A stretch of DNA of 64,000 nucleotides. It comes from CBDAUN01 sp965214875 (GTDB lineage: Bacteria > Pseudomonadota > Gammaproteobacteria > Arenicellales > JAJDZL01). Shown here piece after piece: positions 9,028 to 16,905 of this stretch; position 1 is the first letter of the stretch; each line of letters starts with the position of its first letter. The stretch covers positions 3,596,001 through 3,660,000 of the forward strand of contig OZ243980.1 in assembly GCA_965214875.1 (NCBI GenBank), read 5' to 3'. A program made the translations under genes and the position numbers. Under the pieces are notes generated by a model. It was not told where the DNA came from and ran no database searches. It saw only the letters and a list, made by a program, of their open reading frames with translations.

Positions 9028-9699
9028 AATATTTAATCTAATGATTGTTTTCGATCGCAATCAGGAAAAGCTTAGTGAAATAGATTATCCAAGAAAATAG
9101 CCGCTCGGCTCCAACGCGCCGATAGCGGATCGACAAAGCCGATTTTGCCGGTTCGGATCCAAAGCTAGCCTTTCCTTTGACAACATCCTTAGCTCTTCCG
9201 CAAAGCGCTTTCCAGAACTTTTGGCCGATGCGAAAGTGCTCACCAAGGCGCACCGCCTTGTCTTGACACCGTTGTCGCGGCGCTTTCGGCTAGGAGGCAG
9301 CAATGAAAGACCCCAGACTAAGAAGATGCGCTGCAATTTTCGGAACAATCGGAGAAATAGCGTACAAAATGACGATACATAAGCTCTAATAGGCAGAATC
9401 AGGGCATTCTATGCTATGGCAGATTAGTTTGCTCGTGAATGCTTGCATCCGATCGTGCAAATTTTTTAAATGTAGGTGAGGCCAGCACTCAAAGCCACTC
9501 AAAGATGACACTTGGCAGGAAGATTTGCGCGGCGGCTACGCCTGCGATGACACCCAAGTGCGATGCAACCAGCTCGCGGCAAGCATGGATAAATCATTGT
9601 CCAACGGTTCATGATATTATTACCGCCGCCAGTCAACGATCGTCGCGGACCGGCACCTTTCATTGAACCCGAACTTGCAAATTTCATAAAGTATCAACA
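9028..9699. other. No gene recognised (about 670 bp)
   Basis: Between the MITE and cytochrome c4 I find only short frames on both strands and no family signature. A short direct repeat ACTCAAAG occurs near 9490-9505. The cytochrome promoter should lie in the last 150 bp, but no strong consensus hexamers stand out. Confidence 0.45.
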
Positions 9700-10317
9700 A
9701 TGAAGATTGCTTCAAGATTGTCCATCGCGGCTGCGGTCCTGGTTATGGCTACGCCGTGGTCATCTGCGTTGTCCGAAGGCGACGCTCAAGCCGGAAAGGC
9801 GAAAGCGGCAACCTGCGTCGCGTGCCATGGAGAAAATGGCAACATGGTCATCGACCCCACCTATCCGAAGATCGGCGGGCAAATCCCAGGCTATATCGCG
9901 GACGCACTGGCTCAATACCAATCCGGACAGCGGCAAAATGCGATCATGCAAGGCATGGTCGCCAACCTCAGCGAACAGGATATGGCCGACATTGATGCCT
10001 ACTATTCGCAATTCACGTTTGAACCGGCAAGCATCGCTGAAGAAGATGTCGCAGCCGCCGAAAGCGGACGCGAAATTTATCGTATCGGCCTAGCTCAGTA
10101 CGCAGTTCCAGCATGCATGGCATGTCACGGCCCAGCCGGCAAAGGCATTCCCAAGCGCTACCCGCGCGTAGCAGGACAACAAATCGACTACCTGATCAAT
10201 TCATTGCTTGCCTACAAGTCGGGTACGCGAACAAGCGAAGAAATGAACCCGATCGCGTTTCGTCTGTCTGAAGAGCAAATCAGGAATCTTTCGATCTATA
10301 TGCGCGGTCTGAATTGA
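9700..10317 (+). CDS. Dihaem cytochrome c4
   Basis: A 205-residue exported protein with a signal peptide (MKIASRLSIAAAVLVMA, cleavage near residue 25) and two haem c attachment motifs, CVACH at 39-43 and CMACH at 139-143. Each is followed by the distal methionine regions (MQGM and EEMNP). The two-domain repeat and length match cytochrome c4 of proteobacteria. It acts in the periplasm and carries electrons to terminal oxidases. It is monocistronic and convergent with the glucose-6-phosphate isomerase gene. Confidence 0.93.
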   Translation: MKIASRLSIAAAVLVMATPWSSALSEGDAQAGKAKAATCVACHGENGNMVIDPTYPKIGGQIPGYIADALAQYQSGQRQNAIMQGMVANLSEQDMADIDAYYSQFTFEPASIAEEDVAAAESGREIYRIGLAQYAVPACMACHGPAGKGIPKRYPRVAGQQIDYLINSLLAYKSGTRTSEEMNPIAFRLSEEQIRNLSIYMRGLN

Positions 10318-10343
10318 CTGACCGCACGACCGCACGCACTGAT

Positions 10344-11951
10344 CTAATTTGCATCGCTACCGCACACTGCCGACAGCCAATTCAGACGTTTTGCGATTGG
10401 CTCGTCCAAATGAATCCGATATACCGGCCGCCCTGTTGCTGACAGTGCTTCGCTATCAGTATCCGCTTGCAATGCGCATAGATCGCCAAAACGATACGGC
10501 TTGCCCTTAACCTCGAAGTCATACTCGGCATCAGCCGTGATAATCAGATAGTGTCCGCTTGCAGGACCGCCTTTGTGCAACTGGCCGGTCGAATGCAAGT
10601 ACTGCGGCCCAAAGCCATAGACCGCATTGCCCGCAATGCGGCTTTCTAAAGCCATAGCAAACCTCGCCAGGTCGCGCTCAGATTCCGGGCCCGGATCAAT
10701 GTAGGCCAAAACGGCGAGATATTGCGTCTTCCTGATAGATGAGCGCAGACTCGCCACCAGATCGAGCACCGCAGCTTCCGACATGCCGCCTGTACATCTG
10801 ATGGAGTAATTCGCCACGCCCGCACCTGTCGCTGAATCGGACAACGATAATGCCTGAAGAGCTTTGCTGACGCTTCGCTTATTGCCTTCAACATCCGGCT
10901 GGTCGATTGGATTGACTGCGCAGAGAAATCCTGCAGCAGCGACTGCCAGTTCCCATTGGTAGAATACGCGCGCCAGATCGTGGTCATCGAATAGCGAATC
11001 GCATACAACCACCCAAGGTTCGGCACCGCCGAAGCTGGCAGCCACTTCCATTGCCAGGTCCGGCCATGCCGCATCCGGCGCACAATCGATAATCGGCAGT
11101 ACGCCTTTGCCATATTTGCCCAAACTCTCTGAAACCAGCTGCTCAATCCAGTGCGCCAACGGTTTCAATGGTTTGCCAACTGATATGATCACTGCGCCAC
11201 CTGGCAACTCACATAGCGTAGCCAGCATGGATGCGAGACGGCGCGCGTTTTGCAACTTTTCGGTACTCCCCGCGCACAGCGCCGACTTAAAGGCGGTGTA
11301 ATTTTCATGCAGCGCATCGACATCGACTCCGAGAGCCGATGCCGGGACCAGTCCGAGCGTACTCAATGCAGAATAGCGTCCTGCAACATTTGGATCTGAG
11401 GCGATCGTCTGGATGCTCTTGTCATGCGCCCACTTGCGCAACTCGCTTTGCTCCGGATCGGTGATCACTGCAAGCTGGGACTGTTCCAAATCAATGGCGT
11501 CAAACAAAGTTCGAGCGATATCGAGCGTCTCTACTGTGCTGCCCGATTTGCTTGAAAAAAGATACAGGTCTTTTTTTGGTGCAAACTGGGAAAGATGCGG
11601 CTTCAAGGCATGCGGGCTTGTGCTCGACAACGTCTCAAGCAGACATCCTGTCTTTTGCGAAAAAATGCTGCTGAAGACTTCAGCCGCCAAGCTTGCGCCG
11701 CCCATGCCAACCAGAGCTATCGTCTTGCCGGGTCTGAGATTAAGCCGATCTAGCTTCCTCTTGGTACGCTCGAATGCGTCGACCCAGTCGCTTAGATGAG
11801 CCGCTTCAGCCTCATCGATGCCGATCTCGGTCCAAAGCGATGGATCCTTATCGAGAACTCTTTGAAGGACTCGTTGCTGATCAAGCGCGGATAGCGCGGA
11901 TTCAAATGCTATATCGAACTGTGCTCGAATATCCGCGTTGGATCCGTTCAC
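10344..11951 (-). CDS. pgi: Glucose-6-phosphate isomerase (transaldolase/PGI-fusion-type PGI)
   Basis: A 535-residue cytosolic enzyme. The SIS-type sugar-phosphate sites are visible: VGMGGASLAAEVF, then SKSGSTVETLD (phosphate loop), then AGRYSALSTLGLVPA. The C-terminal part YGFGPQYLHSTGQLHKGGP is characteristic of the PGI half of the bifunctional transaldolase/PGI proteins rather than of classical E. coli-type PGI. No transaldolase domain is attached here. The enzyme interconverts glucose-6-phosphate and fructose-6-phosphate. It is the third gene after ilvE and the zinc-finger gene, with a 22-bp gap to the latter, so it is probably in one transcript with them. Confidence 0.88.
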   Translation of the reverse strand: MNGSNADIRAQFDIAFESALSALDQQRVLQRVLDKDPSLWTEIGIDEAEAAHLSDWVDAFERTKRKLDRLNLRPGKTIALVGMGGASLAAEVFSSIFSQKTGCLLETLSSTSPHALKPHLSQFAPKKDLYLFSSKSGSTVETLDIARTLFDAIDLEQSQLAVITDPEQSELRKWAHDKSIQTIASDPNVAGRYSALSTLGLVPASALGVDVDALHENYTAFKSALCAGSTEKLQNARRLASMLATLCELPGGAVIISVGKPLKPLAHWIEQLVSESLGKYGKGVLPIIDCAPDAAWPDLAMEVAASFGGAEPWVVVCDSLFDDHDLARVFYQWELAVAAAGFLCAVNPIDQPDVEGNKRSVSKALQALSLSDSATGAGVANYSIRCTGGMSEAAVLDLVASLRSSIRKTQYLAVLAYIDPGPESERDLARFAMALESRIAGNAVYGFGPQYLHSTGQLHKGGPASGHYLIITADAEYDFEVKGKPYRFGDLCALQADTDSEALSATGRPVYRIHLDEPIAKRLNWLSAVCGSDAN

Positions 11952-11973
11952 GGCGCGACCGATGTGCAGGCGA

Positions 11974-12177
11974 CTACTTGACGAGCTTGAAGATCGTGCC
12001 GCAATACGGGCACTGCTCTTTGCCGGTTTCCTGGATAGGCAAAAAGACGCGCGGATGCGAGTCCCAAAGCCGCATGCGATCGAGCGGACAGTGCAGCGGC
12101 AAATCCTCCTGCGTGACTTCGATCACGGTTTCTGAATTTGGCTGATCGCCACTTCGCGGCGTATAGTCCCCACTCAT
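11974..12177 (-). CDS. Small CHCC zinc-finger protein
   Basis: A 67-residue protein (ATG at 12177) with the COG4391-type pattern: LPLHCP at about residues 27-32, an invariant-looking WDSHPRVFLPI, then CPYCGTIFKL at the C-terminus. The Cys-His-Cys-Cys set resembles the zinc site of the NDUFS6 family of complex I accessory proteins. The upstream TTG that would extend it by three residues is less likely. In many beta- and gammaproteobacteria this gene follows ilvE, as here. Its role is not established. Confidence 0.85.
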   Translation of the reverse strand: MSGDYTPRSGDQPNSETVIEVTQEDLPLHCPLDRMRLWDSHPRVFLPIQETGKEQCPYCGTIFKLVK

Positions 12178-12204
12178 TATTGCCAATCGTTCAGATGCCG
12201 AAGC

Positions 12205-13131
12205 TCAAAGACAAGTCAACCAATGCCGATGCCGCTTGCAACGTCCATTGACTACCTCAAAGTACTTCGATTGTAGCTTCTCTGTGATCGGTCCGCGCGC
12301 ACCGCTTCCAATGATGCGACCGTCCAATTCACGAATCGGGGTAACCTCAGCGGCAGTGCCGGTGAAGAAAGCCTCGTCTGCGATATAGACTTCGTCGCGC
12401 GTAATACGCCGCTCTACCAGCGACAACCCCATTTCGTTGATCAATATGATAATCGTATCGCGCGTGATGCCTTCAAGCGCCGATGTCAGGTCAGGGGTGA
12501 TCACTTTGCCTTTGCGCACGATGAAAATATTCTCACCAGTGCCTTCCATGACATAGCCTTCGGTATCTAGCAGCAACGCTTCGTCTGCACCATTGGCTAG
12601 AGCCTCGTGAAGCGCCATGATCGAGTTGATGTAGTGCCCGCAGGCTTTGGCGCGGCACATCGACACATTGACATGCATCCTGGAGAATGAAGATGTCTTC
12701 ACGCGAATTCCTTTTTCAAGTCCCTCATCTCCAAGGTAGGCGCCCCACTCCCAGGCAGCAATGAACACGTGAGTTTGCAGATGCTGCGCGCGAATTCCCA
12801 TGCCCTCTGAACCATAGAATGCCAATGGCCGGATGTAGGCGCTTTTGAGTCCGTTTTCGCGAACCACGATGCGTTGAGCCTCGTTCAGCTCATCGGGGGT
12901 GAACTTGATGTCCATCCCGAGGATACGGGCCGAATCATAAAATCGGCTGGTGTGGTCTTCGAGTCTGAAAATCGCGCTGCCGTCATCCGTCTTGTAGGTT
13001 CGGACACCTTCGAACACGCCAAGACCGTAATGCAACGTATGCGTAAGAAAATGCACGTTAGCTTCGCGCCAAGGAACCAATTCGCCATCTTTCCAGATGA
13101 CACCGTCGCGATCACTGAAAGATGGATTCAT
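12205..13131 (-). CDS. ilvE: Branched-chain amino acid aminotransferase
   Basis: A fold-type IV PLP aminotransferase of 308 residues from the ATG at 13131 (MNPSFSDRDGVIWKDGEL). It has the family signatures HTLHYGLGVFEGVRTY, the PLP-lysine segment CRAKACGHYINSIMA, EGYVMEGTGENIF and SALEGITRDTI, then FFTGTAAEVTPI. It transfers the amino group between glutamate and the keto acids of Leu, Ile and Val. An in-frame start at 13167 would add 12 residues not usual for the family. It heads the ilvE / zinc-finger / pgi set. Confidence 0.93.
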   Translation of the reverse strand: MNPSFSDRDGVIWKDGELVPWREANVHFLTHTLHYGLGVFEGVRTYKTDDGSAIFRLEDHTSRFYDSARILGMDIKFTPDELNEAQRIVVRENGLKSAYIRPLAFYGSEGMGIRAQHLQTHVFIAAWEWGAYLGDEGLEKGIRVKTSSFSRMHVNVSMCRAKACGHYINSIMALHEALANGADEALLLDTEGYVMEGTGENIFIVRKGKVITPDLTSALEGITRDTIIILINEMGLSLVERRITRDEVYIADEAFFTGTAAEVTPIRELDGRIIGSGARGPITEKLQSKYFEVVNGRCKRHRHWLTCL

Positions 13132-13167
13132 GATGGATTCTGTTCGATCATTTTTTACTGCCGACAT

Positions 13168-13551
13168 ATTTTGATACTAGTTTCCGAATCATTTCGGCGT
13201 ATCCGTTTACCGATTGAAACAGGTCAGCGTTTCAGGCGAAGCGAGCATTACACGATGCGTCGAATCGGGTGGAAATGATAACCTATTGTCGTTTGATTGT
13301 GATGGCTTGAAGTGCGGTTTTTCGTTCACGACCATCGACATTTTCCGAGCGTCGTCCAACTTGCAAAAGCGTCTTGCCGGAGTCTGCATCGCCTTACGCC
13401 AATCGGATGGCACTTTCGGAGGCATTCAGCATCTTGAATTGGCGAGGAATCTCCGCATTGCATGCGACAATCAAGCAAAGGCGAAGTGGCGGGGCAAATA
13501 CAAATAGCGATTTAGAAGCATCGCCAATCAAAAGCGAGGCACGAGAGCCGC
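13168..13551. other. No gene recognised (about 380 bp)
   Basis: This gap holds the ilvE upstream region on the minus strand and the downstream side of the Rpn tail gene. Only short frames without family resemblance are present. Confidence 0.45.
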
Positions 13552-13821
13552 TTAGTCTGGAGCTGATTGAAAAGAGCCGATTTGTTTGGCTAATTTGCAG
13601 ATCTGCTTTTCGCTGAGACCGGTGTACTTGCTGATCAGTTCATGGTCCGCTCCGTCTTGCAGCATTCGTTCGATACATCCCCGAATCCATTCCTGCTTGG
13701 CTTCCTGCTTGGCTTCCTGCTTTGCCTCTTGCCTTGCTTTCTGCTTTGCCTCTTGCTTTGCTTCCTGTTTTCCTTCCAGATATCCTTTCCGCCACCATTC
13801 CTTTTGATATTCTTCAAACAT
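13552..13821 (-). CDS. Stand-alone Rpn C-terminal tail protein
   Basis: An 89-residue protein starting MFEEYQKEWWRKG. It has a central charged helix of EAKQ/KARQ repeats (residues about 17-44) and ends in MLQDGADHELISKYTGLSEKQICKLAK. The same start (MFEEYQKEW) and end (MLQDGADQDLISKYTGLNKKQIQRLA) form the C-terminal tail of the Rpn gene 290 bp upstream on the same strand (14109-15188). It has its own Shine-Dalgarno, AGGTGG, seven bases before the ATG, so it looks translated rather than a mere fragment. It may be the remains of a second rpn copy or a separate small regulator equivalent to the intragenic short Rpn products known in E. coli. Confidence 0.65.
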   Translation of the reverse strand: MFEEYQKEWWRKGYLEGKQEAKQEAKQKARQEAKQEAKQEAKQEWIRGCIERMLQDGADHELISKYTGLSEKQICKLAKQIGSFQSAPD

Positions 13822-14108
13822 TATTCATCCACCTGACAGCATTGCTACGTACGCACAAATATATAAGTTCGACCATGCCTTGCTGAAAGCGCAATCGCTC
13901 GCAACAAGAAGGTTGGCTCAATAAACAGCCTGCCAGTAGCGACAGGTCGTCGCGCGGCTGCGCAAATTTCACTATGGCGCAGCAAATTGGCACTTTGCGG
14001 GCCATAGACAAGGGAAAGCAAAAAACGAATTCAACGATTGATGGCGCATCATCATTATCGAAAATGCGCTTAGCACCCGAATTGCGATGGATTCAACGCT
14101 TAACCAAT

Positions 14109-14429
14109 CTATCCGCTCCCATTGGCCAGTCTTTGAATCTGCTTTTTGTTGAGGCCAGTGTATTTGCTGATCAGATCCTGATCTGCTCCATCTTGCAACA
14201 TGCGCAATACAAACCCCTGCCGCTCCTCCTGGCGACCCTCCTGAAGCCCTTCCTGGCGCCCTTGCTGACGGCCTTGCTGATGACCTTCCTGATGCCCTTG
14301 CTGACGGCCTTGCTGAAGACCTTCGTGATGCCCTTGCTGACGGCCTTGCTGAAGACCTTCGTGATGCCCTTGCTGACGGCCTTCCTGACGGCCTTTTTGC
14401 TCCCATTCTTTCTGGTATTCTTCAAACAT
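14109..14429 (-). CDS. Possible internal translation product (short Rpn) of the Rpn gene
   Basis: Inside the Rpn gene, ATG at 14429 starts MFEEYQKEWEQKG... in the same frame, preceded by GAGGA ten bases upstream. It would give a 106-residue tail. The start matches the first residues of the separate tail gene at 13821, which supports its being a real initiation site. Intragenic short products that block the long toxin-like protein are known for E. coli rpn genes; activity here is inferred. Confidence 0.5.
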   Translation of the reverse strand: MFEEYQKEWEQKGRQEGRQQGHHEGLQQGRQQGHHEGLQQGRQQGHQEGHQQGRQQGRQEGLQEGRQEERQGFVLRMLQDGADQDLISKYTGLNKKQIQRLANGSG

Positions 14430-15188
14430 GTCTATTTCGTCCTCGTCTATGCTGGTTACTTGCATCCATATTTTTTCCAGATGCTCTATTTTATACACCT
14501 GCGGATGACAAAGATAGATGTATTGAAATGCTGCCGGCACCAGCTCTTTACGCAGTACTGCCGGCAACTGCGCGAGACTTCGGAAGCAAGCAGCCACCTT
14601 CTCGTCGCTTAGCTGCCAAATGTCCGACATCAGCTGCAACACTGCCAAGGCCGGATTTTCGCCAAGCCGGCACTGAACCGACTCGTCCATCAAGTCTACA
14701 ACCTGCGCTTTGAAACGGATGCCTGCCGCATCGTTCAAGCTCGAACCGGGGTCGCCATCGTGACGCTGCTCGTAGAACGAGCCTCGCTTCCAGCCATGCT
14801 TTGCATTGCTGACTAAAGCCGCCATCGCCAAATCCGAATCGCCATCAATGTCCTTATAGATCGTCTGCATGTACTCGCCAAGCTGGTCCAGCGCGTTGCG
14901 ATCGTCGTAGCTTTTGTGCTCGACGATGACAATCAAGGTTCGAGCGTCGACGGTCGGAATCAGCAACAGCGTGTCAATCCGGCTCTCTTTAAGCTTCGGG
15001 CTGATCAGCTCAGGCGAGGCAAACGAAAGCCTTTCGAGGTGCAAAAAACCGAGCAGGCCGGACAAGAATAGGCGGCAAAGAGCTGTAGCGCATTCGAGAT
15101 GGCGGACAACCCTGCGAAAGAATTTGTCGTGCGGCTTGCTGCCGGGTACTGGATGGGGTCGGTGGAATTGCTTCATGTTTGAACTCAC
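14109..15188 (-). CDS. Rpn/YhgA-family nuclease-like protein (PD-(D/E)XK)
   Basis: A 359-residue protein of the recombination-promoting nuclease family. The N-terminus carries HDKFFRRVVRHLE; the PD-(D/E)XK-type core shows RIDTLLLIPT followed by LIVIVEHKS. The middle part is helical, and a repetitive glutamine/glycine/histidine segment (residues about 265-320) precedes the tail MLQDGADQDLISKYTG. Rpn proteins are DNA endonucleases linked to transposon-like spread and, in some bacteria, to phage defence. An in-frame ATG with a Shine-Dalgarno at 14429 would give a short C-terminal product. The 36-bp coding repeats make the linker length variable. Confidence 0.85.
   Translation of the reverse strand: MSSNMKQFHRPHPVPGSKPHDKFFRRVVRHLECATALCRLFLSGLLGFLHLERLSFASPELISPKLKESRIDTLLLIPTVDARTLIVIVEHKSYDDRNALDQLGEYMQTIYKDIDGDSDLAMAALVSNAKHGWKRGSFYEQRHDGDPGSSLNDAAGIRFKAQVVDLMDESVQCRLGENPALAVLQLMSDIWQLSDEKVAACFRSLAQLPAVLRKELVPAAFQYIYLCHPQVYKIEHLEKIWMQVTSIDEDEIDMFEEYQKEWEQKGRQEGRQQGHHEGLQQGRQQGHHEGLQQGRQQGHQEGHQQGRQQGRQEGLQEGRQEERQGFVLRMLQDGADQDLISKYTGLNKKQIQRLANGSG
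14291..14382. repeat. 36-bp coding tandem repeat in the Rpn linker
   Basis: Two exact 36-bp copies (14291-14326 and 14327-14362) and a partial third encode a 12-residue unit of HHEGLQQGRQQG type. The unit keeps the frame, so copy-number change would alter only linker length. Confidence 0.85.
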
Positions 15189-15564
15189 GATATGATGGCA
15201 GACTCCCAGCGGGCAATGAAAAAGTGTCTTGATGATGTAAAGTATAGCGGGCCGAATAGGGCGTGATTGACGTTATTCGCCATATACTGTCTTTTAAAAA
15301 CGAATAAACCGAATTTCAGGCAATTGACTGAGGATTTTGAAACAAACCGAGTCAGTATTGCTGCATGCATAAGGCGCAACATCAAAATGCATCATGCGCC
15401 AATCTGGCCGGCAATGCAATTCAGCATCAGCATTTCAAATGCCATACACCCCAATCAGAGGACGCGAATGCTTGTCCAAGCTCTGACCGAAATACTCTGT
15501 TCGTTAAATCCCGCAGCCAACTTCCTGTCGTTTGCAAAACTGAAAATTCAGAGGAGCGCTATCG
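15189..15564. other. Intergenic region (about 375 bp) between the divergent Rpn and SRPBCC genes
   Basis: No gene recognised. On the minus strand, TATACTTTAC about 45 bp before the Rpn start could be a -10 region, but the -35 is poor. The region is fairly AT-rich near 15270-15310. Confidence 0.4.
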
Positions 15565-16071
15565 ATGCTTAGAGCAACGCTCAAATGGGGAGGCCTGGCC
15601 TTCGCCGTCATCGCTATCGTTGTTTTCACCGGATCTCATCTTACGAGCAAGACGTTTCGCGTCGAGACCGTCATCCCCGCGCCACCGGATGCTGTTTGGG
15701 CGGTGTTGATGGATACGCAAAACTATTCGCAGTGGAATCCGCTCACCATCGGCATTGACGGCTTCTACGCACAAGGGGAGACCCTGGCAAACGATGTTCT
15801 TTTGCCTAATGGAGAACTATTCGACTCTACCACACGGGTTGAAACGCTGATCGAAAGCCGCAAACTGCATCAGAAAGGCGGCATTCCGCTTATTTTGGCC
15901 TCTGACCACCGATGGATTCTGGAACCGGTCGATGGCGGCACCAAAGTGGTTCAGCATGAAGTCGACCGCGGCATCGCGCTTTGGTTTTGGAATTCCGACT
16001 GGGTTGAGCCGGCGTATTCCGCGGTCAATGAGGCGCTATCCGAGCGGGTCCAATCGATTTCGGCAAATTAG
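15565..16071 (+). CDS. Membrane-anchored SRPBCC-fold protein
   Basis: A 168-residue protein: one N-terminal membrane span (residues about 8-24), then a START/SRPBCC-like domain with the usual entry FRVETVIPAPPDAVWAVLMD, followed by YSQWNP. The Shine-Dalgarno AGAGGAG lies close before the ATG. SRPBCC domains bind hydrophobic ligands; the anchor suggests action at the membrane surface. The ligand is unknown and there is no operon partner. Confidence 0.75.
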   Translation: MLRATLKWGGLAFAVIAIVVFTGSHLTSKTFRVETVIPAPPDAVWAVLMDTQNYSQWNPLTIGIDGFYAQGETLANDVLLPNGELFDSTTRVETLIESRKLHQKGGIPLILASDHRWILEPVDGGTKVVQHEVDRGIALWFWNSDWVEPAYSAVNEALSERVQSISAN

Positions 16072-16203
16072 CAAGCGGCGAGATGCGCATAGCTCTACCA
16101 TGCTTGCCGCCATCAAGTGCCAGCAGGGCGATTCTAGCACATATGAGATTTGGCCAAATGTGGCCTTGGGGCTCAATTCATAAGGGATGCTTGGATCAAT
16201 CTT

Positions 16204-16905
16204 CTATCGGAATTGATTGTATCCAACGCCGCGAACAACTGGCTCCTTATGCAATAGATGGCGTGTCCGCGTCAGGAAATCAATATCGATTCCAAGGGCT
16301 TTCGCAACCGCTTCGTCCCAAAGACATCTCACTTCACACTCACCATCTCGATATTGAGGAACTTCCATGCCGTATGTTCTGGCGAAGCACTCGTTAAGGG
16401 TGTCAATAGTTTGAGCGTCTGTGATGGGCGGCATCCGAACAGTTTGCCAAGCTGCCGGGTTATATTTTGGAAAGCTAAGTTTCTTTCCCGGGTTTCCCAG
16501 CAGTTGAATTCGTCCAACTGTGGAATTCAAAAAGACAGCCAAAGCTTGCGCCTGTTCGATGCTTAAACCGGGGATTGGCAGAAAACCGACTCCAACGGCA
16601 ATATTGGCGGAAACCACAGCTGACAGCCGCGCAGTATCAGTGCTTTGTCCAGCGGTAACCAATAGGTGGCCAGCATGCTCAGCGTAGATCCTGGCAGTGA
16701 CGGGATGTTGCTTCTGTTTGAAACCGGGCACCTCCACCCACTGTTCAATTGGAATCGACTTTAACGGGGCCCACCACTGGTCGGCTTGACCTTGAATATA
16801 TAGCTGCGCTTCGGCACTTTTAAAATAGAAGACCGGGAATGCTCCAATTTCCTTGGGATCCACATCGCGTTTGTATTGCATCATCCGCCCACCTCCGCTC
16901 AGCAC
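16204..16905 (-). CDS. C-terminal (target-recognition) module of the type ISP-like enzyme, out of frame
   Basis: A 233-codon frame that begins just after the poly-C (minus-strand) tract at 16929-16918. It contains VDPKEIGAFPVFYFKSAEA, a stretch around GVGFLPIPGLSIEQAQALAVFLNSTVGRIQLLG typical of target-recognition/specificity regions of type I and IIG-like enzymes, and an acidic ending. It has no good start of its own. With 11 instead of 12 bases in the tract it continues the methylase frame without a break (ACTPPPTPSAVLSGG...). It is therefore best read as the last domain of one large protein that is currently switched off. Confidence 0.7.
   Translation of the reverse strand: MLSGGGRMMQYKRDVDPKEIGAFPVFYFKSAEAQLYIQGQADQWWAPLKSIPIEQWVEVPGFKQKQHPVTARIYAEHAGHLLVTAGQSTDTARLSAVVSANIAVGVGFLPIPGLSIEQAQALAVFLNSTVGRIQLLGNPGKKLSFPKYNPAAWQTVRMPPITDAQTIDTLNECFARTYGMEVPQYRDGECEVRCLWDEAVAKALGIDIDFLTRTRHLLHKEPVVRGVGYNQFR

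Noticed and set aside
13680..13780. Repeats in the Rpn tail gene considered as a CRISPR array
   Set aside because: Units are contiguous, short and in frame, without spacers; they encode a charged helix.
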